Shown here one piece after another: positions 14,038 to 19,779 of a stretch of 19,779 nt of DNA. Location: NCBI GenBank assembly GCA_049416425.1, contig JBMSHD010000028.1, forward strand, positions 1-19,779, given 5' to 3'. The position numbers and the translations under genes were made by a program. The notes under the pieces are model-generated. The model was not told the DNA's origin. It did no database searches and worked only from the letters and a program-made list of their open reading frames with translations. How positions within the stretch are numbered: position 1 is the first letter of the stretch; every line of letters starts with the position of its first letter. The stretch is from JBMSHD01 sp049416425. Lineage in GTDB: Bacteria; Pseudomonadota; Gammaproteobacteria; Francisellales; Francisellaceae.

Positions 14038-16080
14038 CTATGCTTTGCTGTATTCGCCGGCGTTTTTTAGCCAGCGGTTGATGATGGGATCGATAGATTC
14101 AGGAAAGTCTGTCATCAAGTCTTTGGCAATAGCGATCACATCTGAGAAAAGCGCCTGATGCAGGCTTAAATCGGCAACTTTAAATCGAATATCTCCGGTT
14201 TGATTCTTGCCAAAGATATCACCGGCACCTCTCAGTTTTAAATCCTCCTCGGCAAGATAGAATCCATCCTGGCTGTTGCGCATGAGATTGAGCCGTTTTT
14301 TGGTCATGTTCGATAACGGTGGCGTATATAAAAGAATGCAAACGCTTTCCTTGCTGCCGCGTCCCACGCGCCCTCTTAACTGATGAAGCTGAGATAAACC
14401 CAGGCGTTCGGCGTTGTCGATAATCATGATATTGGCATTTGGTACATCGACGCCGACTTCAATCACCGTGGTCGCCACCAGGATATCGAGCTTTCTCGCC
14501 TTAAACTGCTGCATGATCTCAGTCTTGTCATCCGGCTTCATTTTGCCGTGGATGAGTCCAATTTTTGCCTCGGCAAGCTTGCCGTTTATCATCTCATAAA
14601 GTGAGCTGACATCCTGCAGATGCGCCATGTTTTCGGATGATTCGATGAGTGGGCATACCCAGTAGGCTTGCCCGCCTTTTTTGATATGATCTTTGAGCTT
14701 TTCGATGATCTGTGGCTTCATCAATTCATTTAAAACACTGGTCGTCACCGGTTTTCGATTGGGTGGAAGTTCATCGATAATCGACAGATCCAGATCTCCA
14801 TATACGGTCATAGCCAGCGTTCTTGGAATGGGGGTGGCCGTCATGATCAGTTGATGAGGTGTGCCTTGGGTGGAAATTCCTTTTTTGATCAAGGCCAGGC
14901 GCTGTTCAACGCCGAAGCGATGTTGTTCATCAATCACGATAAGACCGATATCACCATATTCCATCTGTTCTTGAAACACGGCGTGGGTGCCGATGATGAC
15001 ACAGTTTCGGTTGCTGGCAATGGTTTCTTTGATGATCTTTTTTTGACGCGCCGGTAATTTGCTGACCATAAGTACCACTGGAATATTGAGCTTATCCAGC
15101 CAGATTTTTAAATTGTGATAATGTTGAGCGGCCAGAATTTCCGTCGGCGCCATCAAGACCGATTGTAAGTCATTACAGGCGCATTGAATCAACGCACTTG
15201 TTGCCACCACGGTTTTACCCGATCCGACATCGCCTTGAACCAGACGAGAGGCCGGTTTGGTGAGTTTGAAATCGTTGAATATTTCATCGATCACGCGCGT
15301 TTGCGCCGTCGTTGGTGCAAAGGGAAGCTGAGCGATAAAGCGTCGGTGGAATTCCCGGTTAAACCTGATTTTCGGCGCCTGCTCATGGAGAATATGCATT
15401 TTGACTTTTTTGGCGTTTAAGTGATGTGACAGAATTTCTTCCAAAGCCAGACGATAGCGTGCCTTATATAGAACTTGATTGTGAGTATCAAGTGCATCTG
15501 GTGGTGGGCAATGGAGATTAAAGAGAGCCTGAGAAATTGTGTTTAGAGCATGTTTTTTTCGTATCTCCTGTGGCAGCAGCTCGTCGATGTTTATGTCTTT
15601 AATAAGCTGGCTAATATATTTATGAAGGATGTGTGAACTTATGCCGTCGATGCTGGAGTAGATAGGCATAATGCCGGTTGTTGTTGGTTCCTTGGTGATA
15701 ATCTGCCATTGAGGATGAACCATTTCATTGTGATGAGAACCGCCAGCTTCGCCATAGCAGCGTATGGTGGCACCAATTTTAAGCATTTTAAGCTGATTGG
15801 GATAATAGCGAAACAGGTGCATTTTACATATGCCACTGTCATCGGCGATGAGACAGGTCAGATGTTTTTTCCCGAAACGACTGGTTTCAATATGGCGAAT
15901 AATACCTTCAATCTGCTGTTTTGTGCCTGATTGCAACTGGTCGATGGGCGTTATTGCCCGGCGATCCTCGTAGTCTTTGGGCAGATGCAATAAAAGATCG
16001 ATATCATAATGCATTCCTGCCTTGTTTAGTTTTTTTAAAATGATCGGTCCGATACCTTTGATAGTCTTAAGATCTTGCAT
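14038..16080 (-). CDS. recG: ATP-dependent DNA helicase RecG
   Basis: The 680-residue branched-DNA translocase reverses stalled forks and processes recombination intermediates (E. coli RecG 693). A helix-hairpin-helix-like TIKGIGPIILKKL (6-18) opens the N-terminal wedge/OB domain. Walker A GDVGSGKT is at 283-290, motif II DEQH at 384-387, TATPIPRT near 414-421, and motif VI LHQLRGRVGRG near the C-terminus. The TRG-like end (AEEDLKLRGAGDIFGKNQTG) is intact. The ATG at 16080 lies 3 nt after the stop codon of the AsmA-like gene, so translation is probably coupled to it. No spoT, gmk or rpoZ neighbour is present, unlike in enterobacteria. Confidence 0.98.
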   Translation of the reverse strand: MQDLKTIKGIGPIILKKLNKAGMHYDIDLLLHLPKDYEDRRAITPIDQLQSGTKQQIEGIIRHIETSRFGKKHLTCLIADDSGICKMHLFRYYPNQLKMLKIGATIRCYGEAGGSHHNEMVHPQWQIITKEPTTTGIMPIYSSIDGISSHILHKYISQLIKDINIDELLPQEIRKKHALNTISQALFNLHCPPPDALDTHNQVLYKARYRLALEEILSHHLNAKKVKMHILHEQAPKIRFNREFHRRFIAQLPFAPTTAQTRVIDEIFNDFKLTKPASRLVQGDVGSGKTVVATSALIQCACNDLQSVLMAPTEILAAQHYHNLKIWLDKLNIPVVLMVSKLPARQKKIIKETIASNRNCVIIGTHAVFQEQMEYGDIGLIVIDEQHRFGVEQRLALIKKGISTQGTPHQLIMTATPIPRTLAMTVYGDLDLSIIDELPPNRKPVTTSVLNELMKPQIIEKLKDHIKKGGQAYWVCPLIESSENMAHLQDVSSLYEMINGKLAEAKIGLIHGKMKPDDKTEIMQQFKARKLDILVATTVIEVGVDVPNANIMIIDNAERLGLSQLHQLRGRVGRGSKESVCILLYTPPLSNMTKKRLNLMRNSQDGFYLAEEDLKLRGAGDIFGKNQTGDIRFKVADLSLHQALFSDVIAIAKDLMTDFPESIDPIINRWLKNAGEYSKA

Positions 16081-16083
16081 GGA

Positions 16084-17373
16084 TTATCCAAAAATTGAGC
16101 CGATACGTTTGGCAAGCTCTTGCTTTAAAGCCTGGCGAATTACAGGATTGATTTGCGACTCCAGCTCGTCTTGCTCGATTTTTCCTTCAAACTGGTGATT
16201 TTCGTAGCGCGCCTGGTATGGGATGATAAAACTGGTGTTACCGGTTAGATGCATCGCCAGTTTATAATCTGCCGTCAATGGCGAGAGCTGTCCTGAACCT
16301 GAGCCTGTGATATAGAACTGCTTGGATTGCCAGTTGATGACATCGGTGTTGAAATGGTTATCCTCAAACAGAGTGTGTATAAGAAGCTCATCAAACAGCG
16401 TTTTTTTATTGGGATCTGCCTTGAACCCGGAGGAGCTCATCATCGGCATGAGTTTGCGTTTTAATTGTTGAAAAGCGCCGCCTATGCCATCGGCTTTGGT
16501 GAGTGAGTGCAACAGTTTCTGTAAGGAGACCGATAATTCGTTGAGATCGATTCCCTGCAGCTCGGAGCTGTCACTGCTGATATCGAGTATGCCGGCCAAT
16601 TTTTGATTCTTAGTCATCGAAAGATCGACCGTGAAATTATGAAGATTGAGCTTAAGACCTTGAAGCTTCACGATTTTATCGACAGCAAGATCGGCTGATT
16701 TCAAGTTCATGAGCAGATTCAAAGGATTGAAGCTTTTGATCTTAAGTTGCCCCTTCAACCTTTGATCGCCGATGAAAACATCGAAATAAGGAATCTCTAA
16801 ATCGTTGGCATCAATGTCATAGACAAAGCCCATGGCTTTTAACTTCAGAGCATTTTCACCCACTTTGGACTCGATGTCGACATTGGTAAATACAAGCTGT
16901 TTCAATGCTTCATTGACGTTGATATCTGTTGATACATTAATTTCTCTACCATTATCAGAGGCTTTCCCTTTCAGTATAAATGTTTGATTCTGCTGTTGAT
17001 CAAGCGTTAATTTCTCGATAAGAATGGGGTTTGTATTGTTGATCATGAGCGTGCCTTTATGAAGTTCTAAACGGTTAATTGGAATACGCTCACCCATGAT
17101 AAGCTTCCAGAAAGTCGTTTTGATATCGATCTCTTTCCAGTTTGAGCTTAGCTTATCACGATCCAGTGAGACGTCTGAGACCGTTAATCGAGGCGGGAAC
17201 AGATGCCAATTCAGATTGCCTTTTATGTCGAGTTTGATGCCGGTTTTCGCCTCAATGCCTGAGGATATCTGAGACTTATAATGGTTGACGTCGAAAAAAA
17301 ACAGAAACCAGATGCCAATGCACAATATTGCTAACACCAAAAGTGCCAAAAGCAGAGAGAGTATTTTTTTCAC
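16084..17373 (-). CDS. AsmA-family inner-membrane/periplasmic protein
   Basis: The 429-residue protein has one N-terminal membrane helix (about residues 4-27). The AsmA N-terminal pattern DVNHYKSQISSGIEAKTGIKLDIKGNLNWHLFPPRLTVSDVSL follows, then a long beta-rich periplasmic region. It is shorter than E. coli AsmA (617). AsmA-like proteins belong to the bridge-like lipid-transfer families implicated in phospholipid movement to the outer membrane; that role here is by family only. The start is GTG at 17373, 8 nt after AGGA. An ATG two bases upstream is out of frame and is followed at once by TGA. The gene is the first of a two-gene unit with recG. Confidence 0.85.
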   Translation of the reverse strand: MKKILSLLLALLVLAILCIGIWFLFFFDVNHYKSQISSGIEAKTGIKLDIKGNLNWHLFPPRLTVSDVSLDRDKLSSNWKEIDIKTTFWKLIMGERIPINRLELHKGTLMINNTNPILIEKLTLDQQQNQTFILKGKASDNGREINVSTDINVNEALKQLVFTNVDIESKVGENALKLKAMGFVYDIDANDLEIPYFDVFIGDQRLKGQLKIKSFNPLNLLMNLKSADLAVDKIVKLQGLKLNLHNFTVDLSMTKNQKLAGILDISSDSSELQGIDLNELSVSLQKLLHSLTKADGIGGAFQQLKRKLMPMMSSSGFKADPNKKTLFDELLIHTLFEDNHFNTDVINWQSKQFYITGSGSGQLSPLTADYKLAMHLTGNTSFIIPYQARYENHQFEGKIEQDELESQINPVIRQALKQELAKRIGSIFG

Positions 17374-17399
17374 ATCGATTATCCTTTTTTAGCTCAGCT

Positions 17400-17425
17400 T
17401 GCCATCAAGACATGGCATGATGGCA
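17400..17425. repeat. 8-bp inverted repeat between asmA-like and lptM promoters
   Basis: TGCCATCA (17400-17407) is perfectly complementary to TGATGGCA (17418-17425) with a 10-nt spacer. The whole 26-bp element lies between two divergent genes, just before the lptM -35 box. Position and symmetry suggest an operator, possibly controlling both directions. A hairpin in the asmA leader is the alternative. Confidence 0.4.
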
Positions 17426-17429
17426 TTAC

Positions 17430-17458
17430 TTGATCTATTATGTATTTATTATTGTAAT
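17430..17458 (+). promoter_or_regulatory. promoter of lptM and the barrel gene
   Basis: TTGATC (17430-17435, 4 of 6) is 17 bp from TGTAAT (17453-17458, 5 of 6). The predicted start near 17465 leaves a leader of about 21 nt before the lptM ATG at 17486. Confidence 0.55.
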
Positions 17459-17485
17459 CAACCGCATGCGTATTCCAAGTAAGTT

Positions 17486-17683
17486 ATGACAAAAATAAAA
17501 GCCATCGGCGTGATTTTAGTGAGTTTTACCCTTTTTGCCTGTGGACAGATGGGGTCTTTGTATCTTCCAAAGCCAGAAGATCAGACCAATGCCACCGCAA
17601 AGAACAAGGAGCTAAATCAAGCAGCCGCAACTACACAGGCCACTCAAACAGCAAATCAGGGAGCAATCGGTGCGACGACTTAG
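17486..17683 (+). CDS. lptM: small outer-membrane lipoprotein, LptM (YifL)-like
   Basis: This 65-residue lipoprotein has a signal at 1-18 with lipobox LFAC, so C19 would be lipidated. The residues right after it, CGQMGSLYLP, match the CG-x-K/M-G-x-LY-x-P signature of LptM/YifL. In E. coli, LptM binds the LPS translocon LptD/E and helps LptD mature. The rest is a low-complexity tail rich in Thr, Gln, Ala and Asn, as in the family. In many proteobacteria the gene precedes lysA or dapF. Here it overlaps by 14 bp a gene for an outer-membrane barrel. The Shine-Dalgarno match (AAGTAAG) is weak. Confidence 0.8.
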   Translation: MTKIKAIGVILVSFTLFACGQMGSLYLPKPEDQTNATAKNKELNQAAATTQATQTANQGAIGATT

Positions 17684-18725
17684 CGCAGGGTTAGTGATGG
17701 CAGCAGGCTGTTTTTATCTGGCATATGGCCAAAACAGCAGCCAGTTCCAGGAGATGGCAGCGCGTTATCGTGCTTTAGCTCAAAGTTATAATCAGCTTGC
17801 CGATGCTTATGAAAAGCAGGCGGCTGAACAAAAACAGGATGCCGCCACCACTATACCACTTATGCCTTCGGCAGAGTCTGGATCAAATAAAAATGAGAAA
17901 CTCACAACATCACAAAGCAGCGAACTCGCTAAAACGGCTGAATTGCCAGTACAACAGAGCCCTTGGCAGCAAGCGGTATCTCAGGTAGATGACCTCAACA
18001 AATCATTGCCAACGGGATTGGATGAGGATTATACGGTTAAAAAACCGGATTTAACAGTGGTTGAGCCGTGGAAGGGCACAAAATTTGGTCTGGGTGGCAG
18101 TAAATCGACAGGAAATTCTGCCTCGACAAATTATAACGTCAATACCAGTATCACTTATAATCCAATTGTGCCATGGAAAAGTACGCTGTCATTGACCTAT
18201 CTCTATAATCGAGATGACACGGATGATGGTGATGGTGTTCAAACCAATAAACTGACTTCTCAGGCGCAAACCAGCTGGAACTTTGATAAAAATAATGGGG
18301 TTTATGGTCGTATAAACTACACCCATGATCAGCTTGGCAGTTATGAGTACACGCTATCGGAGTCTGTGGGTTATTTAAGGCAATTATATAATGCCAACAA
18401 CATGACGCTTGATGCCACATTCGGTCCGAGTCTTCAGCAGCAGAAAGTCAGTGACAGTGGTGAGTTCTCCAATGCATTTGGTGCTCAAAGCGGTTTGACT
18501 TACAATTGGAATATCACCGATTACGCCAGCTTTTCACAGAGCCTTCTGATCAACTATACGCCCAACGATGCCACCACTTATGAGACCAACACCAGCTTGT
18601 CGAGCCAAATTTATGATAATTTCGTTTTGCAATTGAGTTTTGCTGTCAATGGCAGCAGTTGGGCGAGTAGTGATAAAAAGCGGGTCGATACCACGACGAC
18701 AACATCGATTATCTATACCTTCTGA
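17670..18725 (+). CDS. DUF481-like outer-membrane beta-barrel protein
   Basis: This 351-residue protein is a predicted outer-membrane protein. The start is GTG 17670, supported by AGGGAG (17658-17663) 6 nt upstream. Residues 1-20 form a Sec signal with AYG before a likely cut at Q21. A short coiled-coil-like helix (about 24-58) and a Ser/Gln/Thr-rich linker follow. From about residue 133 to the end, alternating-residue strands begin KFGLGGSKSTGNSAST and finish in aromatic F (SIIYTF), the usual BAM-recognition C-terminus. The pattern resembles DUF481/YdiY barrels, whose function is unknown. The N-terminal helix plus linker is unusual for a simple YdiY barrel. The gene overlaps lptM, so the two are probably translationally coupled. 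Confidence 0.75.
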   Translation: MRRLSAGLVMAAGCFYLAYGQNSSQFQEMAARYRALAQSYNQLADAYEKQAAEQKQDAATTIPLMPSAESGSNKNEKLTTSQSSELAKTAELPVQQSPWQQAVSQVDDLNKSLPTGLDEDYTVKKPDLTVVEPWKGTKFGLGGSKSTGNSASTNYNVNTSITYNPIVPWKSTLSLTYLYNRDDTDDGDGVQTNKLTSQAQTSWNFDKNNGVYGRINYTHDQLGSYEYTLSESVGYLRQLYNANNMTLDATFGPSLQQQKVSDSGEFSNAFGAQSGLTYNWNITDYASFSQSLLINYTPNDATTYETNTSLSSQIYDNFVLQLSFAVNGSSWASSDKKRVDTTTTTSIIYTF

Positions 18726-18795
18726 TTATCTGTTTAATTTCAACAATTTTACGTTAAGCCAGAGATTTTTAATGGATTTTTTGGCTCTAAAGCGT

Positions 18796-18801
18796 TATCA
18801 T
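18796..18801 (+). promoter_or_regulatory. -10 box candidate for tRNA-Pro
   Basis: TATCAT (5 of 6 to consensus) lies 11 bp before the tRNA-Pro 5' end, the same hexamer and similar spacing as at the tRNA-Arg promoter. The -35 position (18773-18778, TGGATT) matches poorly. Confidence 0.35.
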
Positions 18802-18812
18802 AGCCCAGTTGT

Positions 18813-18889
18813 CGGGGCGTGGCGCAGCTTGGTAGCGCGTTAGCATGGGGCGCTAAAGGTCGTGGGTTCAAATCCCGCCGTCCCGACCA
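18813..18889 (+). tRNA. tRNA-Pro(GGG), CCA encoded
   Basis: The acceptor CGGGGCG (18813-18819) pairs with CGTCCCG (18879-18885, one G-U), followed by A and an encoded CCA. The anticodon stem TTAGC/GCTAA encloses ATGGGGC, giving anticodon GGG for proline (CCC/CCU). C1 at the 5' end is characteristic of bacterial tRNA-Pro. The T-arm is GTGGGTTCAAATCCCGC. It stands alone between the barrel gene and the LuxR-type gene. Confidence 0.97.
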
Positions 18890-18999
18890 TTGTGTTATTG
18901 TTTTTAAGATCCAATTTTTTAAAAACCACTACAGATCATTCATTCTGCTTTATGAGACGACGAATCCGCTTTTCTCCTGGCTATATATAGGCAATGGAG

Positions 19000-19026
19000 T
19001 TGATGAAATCAATCTGTTCTCATCAA
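19000..19026. repeat. weak hairpin between tRNA-Pro and the LuxR gene
   Basis: TTGATGA (19000-19006) is complementary to TCATCAA (19020-19026) with a 13-nt loop. It lies between a + strand tRNA gene and the 3' end of a - strand gene. No T-run follows on either strand, so it is at best a weak terminator. Nothing else was recognised in 18890-19046. Confidence 0.25.
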
Positions 19027-19046
19027 TCTTATGGAGTATTATTAAT

Positions 19047-19779
19047 CTAAAGCAGTTGGTGTAGCTTTTTGATCAATATGGATCGACTGCTGGCCTTAAG
19101 TTTTATTTTTATATGTTTGATATGGGTCTCGATAGTTCTGGGAGAGCGATGGAATTTCTCGGCGATCTCCAGTCGGGTCGCACCATTGAGGATCTCCTTA
19201 GCAACCCGCCTTTCGGTTTTGGTAAGTTGGAGGTCAGCATCATCTCTTGAAATCTGGGCAAAATTGGCAATCAGACCGTGATTGGGTTGACGAGGCGTTT
19301 CAGGCAGCATAATGCGATAATCTTTGGCGGTTTGTAAAAGTACACTCGCTTGACTTTTAAATTGTTGAATAAAATAGCCGATATAATTCAAATTATTGAT
19401 CATGCGATTTAATGTTTGGGGTTTATCAACGTGGCTGCCTAAAAAATAAAACTCAACCCCGTCATCCACCTGTTGAATATAAGTCATGCCATGATCGATA
19501 TTAAAAACCCTGGCTTCATTTAAAACCTGTTTATGATGGCTTAGTGTCTGCCATAATACGAATCCCGATTGATAGAGTTTTATATCCTGTTCAAATACAC
19601 TGCAAGTGTAGAGTCTATTTTTATAAAAGTGTAGAAGCCACTCTGCTGTTGTACCGAGGCGAATCTCACTGCCATCAACAAAGCGTTTTTGATAGACAAA
19701 TGAACCGATGTCAAGCCTCTTTTTCAAACGCTGCGAGACATGGAGAGCGGAACGCGAGGTCGAGTAGACCCGGGTAGTC
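19047..19779 (-). CDS. LuxR-type transcriptional regulator, 5' end outside window
   Basis: At least 226 residues are visible and the frame stays open to the right edge, so the gene is partial. The C-terminal 60 residues form a LuxR/GerE helix-turn-helix: LTKTERRVAKEILNGATRLEIAEKFHRSPRTIETHIKHIKIKLKASSR, with the usual E, G, IA, S, T-x-x-x-H and K positions. The N-terminal part (ALHVSQRLKKRLDIGSFVYQKRFVDGSEIRLGTTAEWLLHFY) resembles the sensor region of LuxR 'solo' proteins in Legionella-like bacteria; its ligand is unknown. A TTG at 19727 could start a 226-residue form, but recognisable sequence continues upstream of it. No luxI-type synthase is in the window. Confidence 0.85.
   Translation of the reverse strand, partial: TTRVYSTSRSALHVSQRLKKRLDIGSFVYQKRFVDGSEIRLGTTAEWLLHFYKNRLYTCSVFEQDIKLYQSGFVLWQTLSHHKQVLNEARVFNIDHGMTYIQQVDDGVEFYFLGSHVDKPQTLNRMINNLNYIGYFIQQFKSQASVLLQTAKDYRIMLPETPRQPNHGLIANFAQISRDDADLQLTKTERRVAKEILNGATRLEIAEKFHRSPRTIETHIKHIKIKLKASSRSILIKKLHQLL

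Noticed and set aside
18900..18925. TTTTTAA / TTAAAAA pair after tRNA-Pro as a terminator
   Set aside because: The arms are only A and T, so the stem would be weak and expected by chance in this A/T-rich stretch.
18819..19064. Open frame of 81 codons starting inside tRNA-Pro
   Set aside because: Its front is the tRNA itself (AWGAKGRGFKSRRPD is a known artefact) and the rest has no protein character.

Overview
The window looks like a gammaproteobacterial chromosome of moderate GC content with mostly housekeeping genes. The nine-gene atp operon in the order I-B-E-F-H-A-G-D-C, AcnA-type aconitase, a Bax-like lipoprotein, LptM, DksA, and RecG encoded behind an AsmA-family gene all fit that group. 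A lineage near Legionellales/Coxiellaceae is possible, but this is only an impression from protein flavour and is not proved here.

Layout. (1) At 51-126 lies tRNA-Thr(CGT), flanked by a perfect 10-bp inverted repeat. (2) At 237-7243 lies the complete F1Fo ATP synthase operon on the + strand, behind a strong sigma70-like promoter. (3) At 7253-10834, on the - strand, a Bax-like peptidoglycan glucosaminidase lipoprotein lies downstream of aconitase acnA. (4) A 450-bp intergenic region separates acnA from dksA. It holds a perfect 7-1-7 Fur-box palindrome, two other inverted repeats, promoter-like sequences and a two-codon mini-ORF with a strong Shine-Dalgarno site. (5) dksA (+) encodes a zinc-ligand-poor DksA. 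It is followed at once by an IS5-type transposase remnant, an orphan C-terminal coding tail, and a tRNA-Arg/tRNA-Gly pair with its own promoter on the - strand. (6) coaE (-) and pyrB (+) diverge. (7) An asmA-like gene and recG form a tightly coupled - strand pair, and pyrB and recG converge on an imperfect hairpin. (8) Divergent from asmA, lptM overlaps a gene for a DUF481-like outer-membrane beta-barrel. (9) tRNA-Pro(GGG) is followed by a LuxR-type regulator that runs off the right edge.

Functionally, the window covers energy conservation (ATP synthase, aconitase), stringent-response and iron-linked control (DksA, Fur box), CoA and pyrimidine synthesis (CoaE, PyrB), DNA repair (RecG), and envelope biogenesis (AsmA-like, LptM, the barrel protein, the Bax-like lipoprotein). 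I did not find a clearly new multi-gene system. The points most worth a second look are the lptM/barrel overlap, the acnA-dksA intergenic region, the relocated proline in the ATP synthase c subunit, and the small rearrangement scar after dksA.
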